Shown here: piece after piece, positions 43,591-56,310 of the stretch
How positions within the stretch are numbered: the first letter of the stretch is position 1
Layout: each line of letters opens with the position of its first letter
Assembly: GCA_947579605.1 (NCBI GenBank)
Contig: OX388322.1
Location: 9,610,001 to 9,674,000 of the forward strand
From: Athripsodes cinereus
Taxonomy: Eukaryota; Arthropoda; Insecta; Trichoptera; Leptoceridae
Reading direction: 5' to 3'
DNA length: 64,000 nt
The notes under the pieces: model-generated
The model's input: the letters and a program-made list of their open reading frames with translations, nothing else
The model's database searches: none
What the model was told of the DNA's origin: nothing
Translations under genes and position numbers: made by a program

Positions 43591-43885
43591 TGATGATGAT
43601 TTTCGATGATTTTATTTTTGACGCCGTTTAACAGTTCCTAGACCGTCTCAAGGGCGCCAGTGATGAGTTTAGTTTTTAATTTGCTTCTGAAGCTGGTGAC
43701 AGTCTGATTATATCTCAATGGCACCGGTAGGCGATTCCACATATCTGGTCCAACAACACCAAAAGCCCTCTCATAGAAGTTAGACTTACCGGCTCTATTG
43801 GGCTCAGTAAGTCTATTCACGGCCAGTTCCGAAGAGTGCAGAGGTCTTCTAGTGGTCGAGTCAAGAGGACAAAGCTCTGTGATGC
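43591..43885 (-). pseudogene. 5'-truncated LINE ORF2 C-terminus (L2/CR1-like)
   Basis: Minus-strand frame from 43880 to a stop at 43638: STTRRPLHSSELAVNRLTEP, NRAGKSNFYERAFGVVGPDM, WNRLPVPLRYNQTVTSFRSK, LKTKLITGALETV. The RAF.V.GP..WN.LP..LR...T..SF+..LKT.L pattern is the widely conserved C-terminus of CR1/L2/Rex-type LINE proteins. The polymerase core is missing. The 3' UTR after the stop contains GATGATGATG (43590-43600), possibly its tail. Confidence 0.75.
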
Positions 43886-44125
43886 ACGATGGTATGAATG
43901 AATGAGGTTGTGTTCTGTATCAATATCTTAAAACTGATTTAGCATAAGAATAGACTGGGGTAATTCGACAACAGTAATGAAACTTCACAAAATTGACCAC
44001 AAGACGTCATTGCAATACTTAAATACTGAATTTTCTGGAATGCTGAGATCTTGAAATGAGGCTTAAGTCAATTCATATAGATTTGATAAAGTTGAATAGA
44101 ATTGAATTGAGTCTAAATGAAATTG
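43886..44125. other. AT-rich stretch, nothing recognised
   Basis: No gene or repeat identified. Confidence 0.5.
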
Positions 44126-44260
44126 TGACAATATGCAAATATTTTCTCTATATATTAAGTGCATTGACTGTGGCAAATTTCGAAATGATATTGTGACAAA
44201 TGCAAGCATCTATCTCTTTATATTTAGTGCATACACTTTGTGGCAAATTTCCATCAAAAG
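44126..44260 (+). repeat. Diverged ~70-bp tandem duplication
   Basis: GACAATATGCAAATATTTTC, TATATATTAAGTGCATTGAC, TGTGGCAAATTTCG is repeated as GACAAATGCAAGCATCTATC, TATATTTAGTGCATACACTT, TGTGGCAAATTTCC. A 109-codon frame across it (44133-44462) shows no recognisable domain and follows the duplication, so I do not call a gene. Confidence 0.6.
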
Positions 44261-44454
44261 TTTCTTTTCAGTGGTTGAAACAAACGTGAATATTTGTAAT
44301 CCTCTATCAGACTCCGCATACCTTTCTGTATATAAAACAATATATTATAAATATTATGATTGTAGGATAAGGAGTTGCGGTTATACTGTGAACATTAAAG
44401 GAAATTACATTTTGTCGCTGACACATTCAGTTGTTATTTATTTTTCCATTTACC

Positions 44455-44605
44455 GGACATGACGTCATCACTCAGCGTCCACTCACGTTTCTTCTCCGAT
44501 TAGATAAGCATTCAAACTGACCAATCAGGCGATTCCGTTCTAAAACTGACGACCAATGACAAGACGTTCCGTCTCTTCGGTTGGACAGATTTTTCCACCC
44601 AATGG
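44455..44605. promoter_or_regulatory. Cluster of CRE and CCAAT-box-like motifs
   Basis: TGACGTCATCACTCAGCG at about 44460 (perfect CRE) is followed by CCAATCAGG (44520), CCAATGACAAG (44553) and CCCAATGG (44599) within 150 bp in a locally GC-richer patch. CCAATCAG also ends the family D foldbacks, so a MITE relic is an alternative. No gene starts nearby. Confidence 0.3.
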
Positions 44606-45150
44606 TGCAGAAAATCGAATAAGTCATGATACAGTTTTTCTTTTAGTCAACCTATCAAGTTGAGGCTATGAATCGAATGAAAAAAAACGTTCACTCATCG
44701 AAACCATTTCTAAGATACGATTCGGTACAGGCAAAAAATAGATCATAGCTTTTTTGTTGGCTCAAGCAAGGTAAAGATAGTTATGAATATATCAAATTAC
44801 AATGGCTAGCAGTTACATATAATGTGATTTTAATTTTTTTAATGTTTATTAGATGCAGTTGATCTGCTGGCTAAGTGTTATAGATTCATTTAAAAAAAAT
44901 TGAACAATACAAATAGTTTATACTGATCAGCAACAGAAGTTTCTATATGATCTAAATAGGAACAAAGTATTTAATCATGTTTTCTATAGCTGAAATTTTA
45001 AATAAAGTATTTTGCAGCATCAAATGTCAGTTTCAATGTTATTAAATGCACGTTGCAGAAAAAAATAATAACTGTTATGTCTCTGAAAATGATATTAAAA
45101 AAAATATAAGTAATTGTGTGAAAAAAATGATTAAATGTAAAACTGCAATG
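44606..45150. other. AT-rich stretch, nothing recognised
   Basis: No gene or repeat identified. Confidence 0.5.
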
Positions 45151-45225
45151 TATATATGATTCTGCGCCGTTTAATGGAGCATCCATCTCAAGGGCGCGGA
45201 TGCATCTGCAATGCCTCGGAAAATA
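45151..45225 (-). repeat. Small LINE 3' coding fragment (L2/CR1-like)
   Basis: On the minus strand GCGCCCTTGAGATGGATGCT, CCATTAAACGGCGCAGAATC, the same layout as the ORF end at 43638 and the fragment at 37273. Confidence 0.45.
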
Positions 45226-45784
45226 AAAAAAAAATCAGATATAACTGTGTGGTAAGAAATATAAATACTTACATAGGGATTCATTTGTACAAACACATAA
45301 GTATTTACGAATCAAAAATGGCGTACTAATGAAATTCAACAATTAACATAAATTCGATTGAAAGGTACTGCAAGTATTCATATACCTATATAATATGAAG
45401 GTAGCTATATAGTATGAATGAACAGTGTGCGCTATACAGTGATGTTTCGAAATGCGATGTCGAGGTCAATATGAACCAATTGCCGACCATCACTTCTGAA
45501 GTATTTATTGTTAATACTTACCTACGTACCTACCTAAAGCGTCTTTACTGAACCAATGTGACCCAGATAATTATCCATAGGTGAGAAGTGAAAGACAGAC
45601 GTGTAATATAGTAGGTATGTAGGTACTTATTTTCAGAGTGTAGGGGAGTCATTATCGATGAAGATCTTATAAAATATCATAAGAGCGGTTGTCACAGCAT
45701 GATAAAATAATCTAGCGACGTAAGATGTAAATATTTTAGAAATGTTAAATTAATATTTATTCTGATGAATTAACGGTTTTACTG
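45226..45784. other. AT-rich stretch, nothing recognised
   Basis: No gene or repeat identified. Confidence 0.5.
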
Positions 45785-45935
45785 CACAGACCTTGCCACA
45801 CTTGTTGGAGTGTCTGTTGAGCCCTGTCGCATGCATTATCGAAGAAATTTTAACGCATCTCTATGTGCGGTGCGTTTTGCATAGTACTAGATCAGTTTAA
45901 AAAGTTTTTTGGATTTCGACACGATGAAAATAATA
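45785..45935 (+). repeat. Dispersed repeat family G, copy 2
   Basis: CACTTGTTGGAGTGTCTGTT, GAGCCCTGTCGCATGCATTA, CGCATCTCTATGTGCGGTGC, GTTTTGCATAGTACT, GATTTCGACACGATGAAA: collinear with 26800-26965, roughly three quarters identical by eye. Confidence 0.5.
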
Positions 45936-47924
45936 AGTGGGCTGCCTGAATGGCTGAATGTGATAGACCGGGAAACTGCAATGGGATAAAGGAAAAGTGG
46001 GGATTGAAGATTGATGAATACCGAGGTTCAATTTATTTGTAAGCTGTAGGGCCATCAAATAAAAAGATAATAAATAAATACATATAGCATAGTGATAATA
46101 TTGTTACAGCATGTATGTAATCTGAATATTCTGTGTTTTGTATTGTTATTATAATGACAATAAAAAAAACTATTTCAAGATTGCAATATCGGGAGTATCT
46201 CCTCTGTAACTAAATAACTAACTAGCTAGCAGACAGTATCTTTGTCGTTATTATTGAAGCGAAAAGATTTTTTATAGGATAAGAGTTGGAAGGTCGTGGT
46301 ATATATGTATAATATAATACCTAATTACTGTGATTATGTGTGTGATTAACTAACTGTTATAGCACGTCAAAAATAACGGTATAAAATAACTTATAGCACT
46401 AATTATTATTGCTACAAGATTGTATAATTATATAACAATTTATGCTTTTTCAGTTATAAATAATTTTATGGATTCTGTAAGAAACTGAGAAAAATAAAAT
46501 AAAGTTAATATATTACTTAGTGAAACTGATAGGACTTATTCTTTTCTGAAGATTCCACGAGACAAAAATTTATACAATTTTTTTCCTTTTATTTCTTATA
46601 TGGGTACGTATAAAATACAAATAAACAAAAGTCTCAACATATTGAATAGGGACTTCCGATGTATTTGGGTTTATCAAAAACACAGATTCATATTGTTCTA
46701 AAAAATGCAAGATAACGTGGTCGAGTTAATCGAATTAAGGGATGTGTAGAGATTTTATAAGAAACAAGTAGGTAGGTATCTTAAGTTGTATGATACGCGT
46801 GGTTGATGTCGGTAAACGGAGAAAATCCGACAGATTTAACGGAGAAGAACGCAAATTCATAGACAAAGCATCCACTAACATATGAACATTTTAACCTTCG
46901 TGGTTCAGTGATAAAGGAAATTGTCTTGTTTCATATTATCTCGTGTTTTATTTGTTTTTTGTTATTTAAGATGGTTTTCTAGAACGTAGTCTACATTTTC
47001 TGTACGTTTAAATCATTTTTCTAGTCTACTGAGATCTAAATTTTCCATTAAATTTATATGAAAACTTTCGTTTAATTTGTTCATATTTACGACAAATTAT
47101 CATTTCAGATGTTGATAAAGATGTCACGATAATAACGATATTTTCTATTTAATATAAAAAAAAATCAGTCAAATACAGAAGAGGAAATCAAAACGACGTG
47201 ATAATTAGACGTGACAAAATTAAAAAAAAACATACGAATTACTATAATTGTTAGAAAACTCCGAGTACCTAGTTAGGTATTTTGTGTTTGTTTAGATAGA
47301 TGGTGTTAACAGGAAATCTAACGATTTCCTCAGAACAGAGAACAAATTAATAAACGCTTCAATGGAGCGCAGATTTTTCAGTGATGTTTGAATATTTGAA
47401 TTTGGAACGGAAATGATCTATTTTCTCACTTAACGTTTGTGCAACAATTTAAATACGAAGGTAGTTTATTAAAAGAACACATATTTCATTAGTATGTAGC
47501 TACATTTGAATTTTCTATGTTTCTGACAGGTAGACAGACATTCAAGATGTATTTTTATTTGGGATTCTATTAATTTTGAAAGTTGACGAAAAATTTTTCA
47601 TCGGCAAATATATATACAAGTAATTATAGTAATTAAATAAACTCTAACATTTATTTTCCTTTTTTTACTATCATTGTGTCAAAACTGAGTAGGAATAAGA
47701 TTGAAAGACATTTTGTATCGTCACCCAAGAGATCTATTTTTATGAAATTCATACCACACACTTGTTACTAGAACATTGGAATTTTTTTTTAAACATTATA
47801 AGTATAATATTGAATCCTTTTTGTGCAATTATCGAATAAATTTGCTGAACATGATAACATAGAACCAAACAACAATATTTTCAGTTATAATAAATGTGTG
47901 TTCAATAAAACAAGTACCATACAT
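45936..47924. other. AT-rich stretch, nothing recognised
   Basis: No gene or repeat identified. Confidence 0.5.
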
Positions 47925-48420
47925 GCCATCACAACACTTCCCTCGTGGGGTAGGCAGAAAGGATTGAGCGTCACTTCCTCTTGTCTTTCACACGCTTTTT
48001 ATTTCGATCACATCGATTCCTCATTCACGCTGTCGTGTGATTGTACTCAGCACGTGTCCGTCCTTAAGGATCTGGTGTACATGATCTACCGCCACGTCTC
48101 CGAATACTTTTTCTCTCAATCGTGTAGGTATATATTTTTGTCACTCTGTCCTCATTCATTCTTTCCACATGCAAAAACCACCGTAACTAATTTACATTCA
48201 GCATGGCTATCACATCAACGTTAATTCCACATTTTTCACGTACAGTAAGTACACACTCGATTTTTCAGATTTTTACCACAAATTCTTTTCAACGATCTAA
48301 TTTCTACTGCATTCGTATGGTAATCATCCTTCTTCAGCTATGTCCACGTTTCACTTGCATACATCAGTGTTGACACTAAAATAGTAGAGAGCACAAATCC
48401 TTTAGCTGTGATAGATATAA
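47925..48420 (-). repeat. Degenerate interspersed repeat with relic coding frame
   Basis: GC-richer than its surroundings. The minus strand has a short clean frame around 48020-48095 reading VDHVHQILKDG, HVLSTITRQRE, then a stop; the rest is frameshifted. I recall similar sequence as a high-copy insect repeat but cannot name the family. A 133-codon plus-strand frame over the same bases (47823-48224) is a shadow. Confidence 0.4.
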
Positions 48421-50391
48421 CATTACATAAATTTACTAACAAGTACCCAATATTGTATTAAAGATTGACTTTCATTAGTGGATAATAACTAGATAAAATT
48501 AACATTAGAATTGTTTTTTTTATTTTTGTTTATGTGTTCTTTGTCTTTTGTACTATTTCGCGTACCAAATCAATAAAATTAGCATAATTTAAAACGCTGT
48601 AACCTTGTAAAAAATTACAAAGTTTATGATATTAATAATAAAAATTAAAAAATGTGTGTCTTTTTTGCGTTTAAAAATTATACCACGAGTCAAAATTATA
48701 TTATAACGGACGCATTAATTAAAAAATTATAAAAAATCTTTGGAACCGCGTATCAGGGTCGTGAGAACAAATTTGTCTTATAATAACAGTTGAAAATCTC
48801 GTTGCTCTATTGTTTTATATTTTGTTTTTTTATTTTTGGAATATTTTATTATTTTTCCATTCGCTGGGTGTTCTCGTTTATGTGTAACGCCTTGAATTAT
48901 GATCATGATTAATTTAATATAAAAAAACGGTAAATAACTATGACGAAATAGTCTAAAATGATTACTTTTATAATTATTATCATTAAGAATATAGAACAAA
49001 TAGATATGAATGTATGACTAAGCAGCAATGAGTTAAAAATTTATAGATTTAATATTTTTAAATTAGCGTTAATTAGAAAATACAACTTCAAATTTCGAAC
49101 TTCAGATTTATCTATTTTTAAATTATTATAATTTTAAAAGGAAACATTGTTATAGAGAAAGAGCAAATAAATTGAATGTCTGATTATGAAATTAATCACA
49201 ATTAGGTACAACTCTAATTTTTCTTTTAATCAAATAAAACAATTGTTTTTCATTAAAAAAATTATACAAGTAGGTACTTTTTTCTGCCTAATTTGTAGTC
49301 CTTCTGAATTGTTTGAAGTGATTCAATTGATGTTGACTGAGTTGACGTTTATTTAGTTACTTTGGCAATGCTTTATAAGCCGAAAACAGCTCTAAATCTT
49401 AAACCAGTTGTGTTTTTATACATAAACCAATAAATTTTACAAAATATCAAAGTCATCTGCTTTATACAGTTCCTCGTCGGTACATAATGTATTTTCACCA
49501 CGTATCCATCTTGCAGAATCTAAGCTGTATAATCTAGTCATTCTCAGAGCACCCTTTTCTCAACTGTATACTAAGTAAAATAAAGTTCTTATTAATAATG
49601 TACAAGGTGGTTGTACACAATTTGTTTCTCTCATTCCAGTAGCGAAAGGATGACGAAATCATTAAACGGATGTGTTAAGTAGGTACCTACCTGATGTAAT
49701 AAGTAATATGTATGAATGTAAATATAATATTATGTACCTTCCAACAAACAATTTATCAGTAGATTTGCATGCAACACTCTTTACATTACATAAAAACCTA
49801 CAATATTTATATACCTACAGTCTCGACCTTCGTCTGTAACATTAGATACACCTATTTATTATACTACTGATTTATATTGATAATTTTACATACCTACCCA
49901 TCACTATCAACCCGATTGTATGTATAAAAATAATGAAGATAAATACAATGTTATTCATTTTATTAATGAAGGTATTTAGTTACTGAGTATCTAAACGTTT
50001 TACATTGTATTCTAATGATCAGAATAAAAGTGGTATTTAAAAACGACAAAAATATTCAGCGGTTCAGTTGAAAGTCCTGAAACTACTGAGGTAGGTGTAT
50101 ATCTAAAAATTTTTGAACAAATCTTTGATAATCATTATTCTATTTGTATCAATGGCTTGGCTTTCCCATAGGTTTAGGCAGTTCTTTGTTTTTTAATAAC
50201 ACCATCTATCTAATATTGAGTGATCTGAAAAACAGTAAATTAACTGCAATCAATGAACATATAATAAGTCGTCCGACAATAATATATGTTATAAATGATG
50301 CATGGATCGGTTTTTTGAGGATGATGGCTCATGCACCATTGCATTTATGTCTGTAATAGGGTACAACGTGAGTATAAATTCTACAATTAAA
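48421..50391. other. AT-rich stretch, nothing recognised
   Basis: No gene or repeat identified; frames are at most 78 codons. Confidence 0.5.
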
Positions 50392-50595
50392 CCAATCAGA
50401 AATCCACCAATCGAGACCTTACATCGTGACAGTGAGAATGGTGGAATTGGTGAACGTTGGACACCGAAAGTGATCACTTTAGCCAGCCTAGAGCCAATTC
50501 GTAAGCGTTGGGACACCTTTCTCACTTCTTCCGATTAGATTCTACACAATGTTGCATTGTGTAGACATGGTTCTCCAATCGAGGTTTCTGATTGG
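50392..50595. mobile_element. CCAATCAG foldback MITE (family D), copy 3
   Basis: CCAATCAGAAATCCACCAAT, CGAGACC on the left faces GGTTCTCCAATCGAGGTTTC, TGATTGG on the right. Inside are AATTCGTAAGCGTTGGGACA, TTCTCACTTCTTCCGATTAG and the small palindrome ACACAATGTTGCATTGTGT. TTTTGTCATCTGCACCC and AATCCGGTTAAACAATAAAA continue the similarity to copies 1 and 2 to about 50660. Two opposed 78-codon frames inside are artefacts of the inverted structure. Confidence 0.7.
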
Positions 50596-50660
50596 TTTTG
50601 TCATCTGCACCCAAATCCGGTTAAACAATAAAAAAAGTAAATATTCTAAATATTTCTACA

Positions 50661-52370
50661 ATTAAATATGTAAATAAATAAATATATGATAAGACATTCA
50701 ACATGGTGATGAAGGTTACAGGAGAGAATTTGCACAAGGCGCTGAATTGAAGTGATGCAGTTCAAAAAATAAAAGACAATAGATTGGCTTAGTAAAAATA
50801 GTTAATAGTGAGCGTACTGTACTCGGCATTCATTATAGGTATCGTGTTATCAGCTTGAAATCAATGTAATTACTAATGAATTTGTTAGAAAAATTAACAA
50901 TTACCAACAACTACGGCATCTATATAATAATAGTAATACGTACATTTGTATATAACATTTTCCTACATCACTAGTGCGACCCACATAGGGAAATTTATTA
51001 CCGAGACTTGTCTGAAAACGATTTATTCTTATTTAATTACTATACTATACTCCAGTGTCGTGTTTTCCATACATGTAAAAAACACCGCATGCCTATAATA
51101 ATGTGCTCTCCATACACGAAATATACCAACGCGTGTCTTAGAGTTTGCTTACATCACTGTAAAAAAATTTGAACTCAACGTATGTTCAAATGATAGAGAC
51201 GGAAAATGGTTTTAAAATCTTTAAACGGGGGTATAAATTTGAAATCTGGGTAAGTTTTGATATTTTATACAAAAATTGTGAGAAATTAGCGCTACCAATG
51301 CTATTAAGTTGAAATAACAAAAATTATTCATTACTAAAGAATGATCAATGTAAAAAAAGTTTAGTTTCGCCACTGGCATACTCTTGTCTGAATATTATCT
51401 TACATTATTCTTATCTACATATATAATATTAGATATTGTTTTATGCATGCAATTATTAGTAAGGTACGAGTATATACATATCTACATATATTCTAATTAT
51501 ATTTACAACTTCTATTCCAAGTATTTATTTACGAAACTTAAATTGGAGTAGTCAGCAGATTATCTCCTATCTGTTCTCGGCATGGTCTTAAACTAAAATC
51601 TCATCCAAAATTGATTAAATGAAAATTATTCATTCTTCCTCAGTCAATTTATAACATGAAAATATACAGATTTTTTTAAAAGATTTATAAGACATTTGTT
51701 TGTTTACAAATGATGAAGGAATTAAAATTAGGTATAAAAAGATAATATACACTAAAACAGCTTAATAACAACATTAATCAAAAACATCTCTTGGGAAAAT
51801 CGTGAACTTCATCATTTATTTACACTTAAACGTCCAATTTTTATTTATTCTGGTTAATGTACCTACGAGAAATATTTCTGTGCCAAAACACTTCAAGGAC
51901 AAGAAATAAATAAATATATACCTATTATTGAAGAATATGCATTATTTTTATTATGACAATCTTTTTTTTACCTAACATTTGCTTCTCATTAATTAGTATC
52001 ACGAAAATATTCAACATATATTTATTGTAATGATAGATGTATGTTTGTAATATTGATTTGTTAATTTTGTGTTTGGTACCTAGGTTTTCTTATGATATTG
52101 TACCTATGTAAAATATTGTGCAAAAGGCTAATTAGCCGTAAATAATAAATTAATAAATATTTATTTATTTTTTTGAATGTGCTGCATTATGTACTGCGAT
52201 CTATAAGATCTATTGTACTCCTCCTACTAAGCTTTCCTGGAACTGCCAGTTAAAGTGAACTCTCTTGTCCCTGACATCTTTGATCTTGTGGAATTATGAA
52301 TCATGAGGGGATTTAAGGTATGGAGAGAATGCACTTCTATCCAGTACCTACGACATACATACGGAAAAAT
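50661..52370. other. AT-rich stretch, nothing recognised
   Basis: No gene or repeat identified. Confidence 0.5.
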
Positions 52371-52371
52371 T

Positions 52372-52415
52372 CTACAGATCGAGCTAGTTTCAAACTAATA
52401 TATGATTATGAATAC
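52372..52415 (-). repeat. SINE family C tail fragment, reverse
   Basis: CAGATCGAGCTAGTTTCAAA, CTAATATATGATTATGAATA is the complement of the 3' part of family C (TTTGGGACTAGCTCGATCTG). Confidence 0.45.
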
Positions 52416-55087
52416 CAGCACGACGAAAAACATATATAATGCACCAAACATATATAATAATATGTAACACGCGGATCCAGAACGATTTGAAAAGGGCCAT
52501 TTTACATTTTGAATCTAGCCCAAAACCTCAAAACTCGAAGGAAAACAGCGTTACCTCTGCACTACACCGACCGACTAGACTCGGCTACGTTAGATATATT
52601 GTATTGTAATACTAATAATATTATGTTACCACAACTATCCGGGTGTCTGTTTATTAGAAGGTACTGGCCACACTCGACCACTTATTATTACATCTAGTGT
52701 TGTCACGGGTCAGTGCGTCCGTTTCGGCTGACCTGCCATCAAACACGGCTATTCACTTTAATCAACCACTTATAACATTGTAGCTCTACGAACATTCTAC
52801 ATACATACATTCAAGACAAAAAGAATATCACTTCTTAGTGGTTATAAGTACTAAGTCACTCATTAATGTGTCAATAATTACACTAACTACGTTAAAAAAA
52901 TATCAAATTTGAACGAAAATAATGCATGACCGTTAAAGGTAAAATGTATCATTGTTGATGAAATATATTAAGAAAAAATTACTGTTAATTTATAAGAACT
53001 TTACTCTAAATATGAAAAACAATCTAGGTACTGGCTACCCCAATTGCGTTTACCCCAAATTTAACTATGTGTAAATATTAAATGGGAATCTTTATCTAAC
53101 ATGAATATATGTAAATGAAACTGTAACAAATAGTGCATATACCTAAATAGTTATAATGAGATGCTCCCCTTATACCAGCATAATTAGGCTGACTGGAGAC
53201 GAATATCTATCCACGGAAAAATTAATAGTTATATTTTTTGTGAATACATCCTATTTATTAAAAAATATTTCTTGAATAAAAAAATAAATAAATAAATTGA
53301 ATTCCGAAATATTTAAAGAGTATTTTATAAAAAGGAATAGTAGTCGTTTATGTTTCCTGTCAGATTTTCCATATCTTGCATTCGAGGAAAATTGTTGACC
53401 CCTACCCCAATATTTATTATTCTGAATTTAAGAGGCATTAAGTTTTTGAAAAGCTGTAACGTTCCGTCAAATACTTTCATAGCTTGAAATGTGCTTGTGC
53501 TGTGAACTAGGAGCAGTTCCAGAACAGCAGGAAATGTTTTTGATTTTACGTATATTAATTACTTACAGAACAACAAAATGTGCTTAACTGGATAGATTTG
53601 AAAGTCAATTTTCTTTATTTATTTTAAAAATTCAACGATGAACTCATGAAATTAGAGTAAACTCCAACCTATAAAACACTTTGTAAATAAATAATGTATA
53701 TTAATATATAAGTAGATATATATATATATATATATATAACGAAAAGTACAGTTTCTTTTGTCAGTACAGTAAGTAACGTAATAAAAACAAAATAATAATA
53801 ATAATAACAACAAATGAAATACGCGATTGTTTTCTGAAAAGCGGTTAATTTTCTGCAACGCTTTCACAAAGCGTTTTCATTGAAATCCACAACCATATTA
53901 ATATATCATTGTACAGTTTATAGTATGTAATAATATTAATGCTTGTGTGCTCTTTCAGAAATCAATATAATATTATTGTTAGGTATAATATGTAATGTCC
54001 GACTTATGTAATATGCGGAACGAACCTTTAGTGACAGCTGATGTTAAAGAGTTAGTATAGGTATATGTAAAACTTATATATTTACCCTATGTGTAGATAG
54101 GTACGTAACGTAATGTAAACCTTACGTATCGACCGATTTATAGCGTACACGTACACATGAAATGAAAATATTTCTCAAAGGATATGAAATAGAAAAGCGT
54201 TATATGGGTAATATAAATGTTCAGAAATTTGTGAAAATGTCATGAGTTTTCATTACATTTTGTATATCAACGTATTTTAATTATATAAGAGTTCTTTGCC
54301 ATTTATTTATCATAAAATAATAATTAAACCAAACTGTCCTAATAAAAATATACAATGAGAGCATATTGCCTAGAAGTAAACATGTTTCAGGATACCCCGT
54401 TTATAATTTTCATACAGTTTTACAGGAACAGATACTTATAATAATAACAATTTTCTTTAAAAATATATTTAATGTACTTTCAAATCAACCGTTGCTACAA
54501 ACTTATTCTTAATATATTATTTATTACCGCACGTAGAGAAATTATAAGTCTGCTGATAGTAATTTCATGATAGTATAGCAAATAAATTATGAGAACTATT
54601 CCATACTTTAAGAGCTTTTGATGACTTAAGATTTTTAAAAAAACTCAATGATCTATATATTTATGTTGAACATAATATCAATATTATGTAACGTACCTGT
54701 TGCAAAACATCACATCCCGGTGCAGTCTACATAATATATGTACACTCTGTAATGTTATTATAGCCCCACTGTGTTCTCGAGGTTGTGTACCTAAATGTGC
54801 TGTGCTGTGCTATTATAATGTGTACTGTGTTATGTTGGTTTCTCTTGTTGTTAATATTGTGTCGTTTAGATGGCGAAAACAATTTAAATGGCAGATTTTA
54901 CCGCCGTTTTCACGTTATCGTTTTTTGCACACATTCGTCATGCACGTTCAACCACACCAAAGATTCTTAACATGTGTTATGCAAATTAATATTACAAAAA
55001 ATACTATTATACATTATACTTAATCCACGTCGTATCCTAAGTGGGGTGAGCAGAGAGAAAGAAAAACTAAACTAATCGAACGCCGTA
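52416..55087. other. AT-rich stretch with (TA)n
   Basis: Contains a (TA)n microsatellite at 53715-53738 and a GC-richer patch at 52540-52750 with no recognisable frame. No gene identified; the 107-codon frame at 54700-55023 shows no domain. Confidence 0.5.
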
Positions 55088-55345
55088 CACTGAGAAAAAT
55101 ATTCACAACGAATCATTGGTACGCACTATTAGATTAGGACCAGAGATAGTACAAACGATTCATTAGTACGAATCTATAATATAAACTCTTCGCAAACAAG
55201 TCGTTGGTAAATTTACCAACGATTTGTTTGCGACAAGTTAATATTATAGATTCGTACTAATGAATCGTTCGTACTATCTCTGGTCCTAATCTGATAGTGC
55301 GTACCAATGATTCGTTGTGATTTTTCGTTAGAATTTTTCTCAGTG
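55088..55345. mobile_element. Near-perfect foldback MITE, CACTGAG...CTCAGTG (copy 2)
   Basis: 258 bp, collinear with 11743-12005: CACTGAGAAAAATATTCACA, ACGAATCATTGGTACGCAC, AGATTAGGACCAGAGATAGT, AACTCTTCGCAAACAAGTCG on the left arm and the inverse on the right. It is flanked by TA on both sides (55086-55087, 55346-55347). Each copy keeps the arms paired with each other better than they match the other copy at several sites. Confidence 0.85.
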
Positions 55346-56070
55346 TATATACTTCTTTCGCTTCATCCACATTTCAACCATTTGTTCCATACGTCTCACA
55401 TTACAAAAAATATCAGTGAAATATAAAGAAGAATGCTAAATATTACATAGCGGAATAGAAAGACTAACACTTGCATGTATGAGAGACCCAGGATAACTGA
55501 TCTGATGATGTTAAAGAATTATCATAAAAAAGAGTTAGTCCACATAGAATAATTGACTCAAGATGAATAACAAAGTTTGGTTTAGCGATAATATAGATAT
55601 GTAACTAACTAATAAACAAAATATTTCAGGGTATAATCAGTATCATTCACTGTGGCGATTACACGTGTTTAAAACACTCGGAAATCAGTATCGAGTATTT
55701 CACAATAAATTGCGTAATAAAATGTAATTTTTTTGTAAAGGATACGTTTGATGAAGGACTAAATGTCTTGAAAGCATATTCTGTTTTTTTTTTTATAAAT
55801 GTACTCTCACAAATTTATTGACTTGTGTCAATTTAAAAAATATGAAAAAAATATTATTTACCCTGGAGAGGTTTGACAATCGAGATCTATGGTATGAGTG
55901 ATTCTTGTTGACTTTTCATACGCACCTCTGTATTGAAATATAAATATACAGGCAAACCACTATTTATTAACTCAATTGGACTGACAACCGAGTTGTGAAA
56001 AAACTTGTTAGTGAGATAAGATATGAATAATATCGTGTTAAAATTAATAGGTATTAATTAATTCATCCCG
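55346..56070. other. AT-rich stretch, nothing recognised
   Basis: No gene or repeat identified. Confidence 0.5.
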
Positions 56071-56074
56071 TGGA

Positions 56075-56310
56075 GCATCCGGTAAAGAATTAGTCTCTCA
56101 CTCTCTTTCATAAGTTTTCGAGTGTCCTGTAAAAGGCAGGTGTTTCTAAAAATTAAGACGTCTTACATCTTAAACTCAGCAATGAGGTTTGTCACCCAGA
56201 CTGAATGTCTTGATTATATAGTGGCACTGAGAGGACAGCTTGTTTATTATTATTATATACAGCTGATCTACTGGCTACCTCACTTGTGGGATATGCCGTG
56301 ATAGTGTAGT
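56075..56310 (+). repeat. Dispersed repeat family A, best-preserved copy
   Basis: GGAGCATCCGGTAAAGAATT, CTCACTCTCTTTCATAAGTT, TTCGAGTGTCCTGTAAAAGG, CAGGTGTTTC, CTCAGCAATGAGGTTTGTCA, CACTGAGAGGACAGCTTG, TACAGCTGATCTACTGGCTA, CCTCACTTGTGGGATATGCC, GTGATAGTGTAGTAGTAGTAG. About 235 bp, with a GTA microsatellite end. No promoter boxes or terminal inverted repeats are evident, so the class is unknown. Confidence 0.65.

Noticed and set aside
44133..44462. 109-codon frame with hydrophobic stretches
   Set aside because: Covers a diverged tandem duplication; no signal peptide context, splice sites or similarity to support a gene.
47823..48224. 133-codon plus-strand frame
   Set aside because: Lies opposite a degenerate repeat with relic coding on the minus strand; composition rich in S, H and C with no motif.
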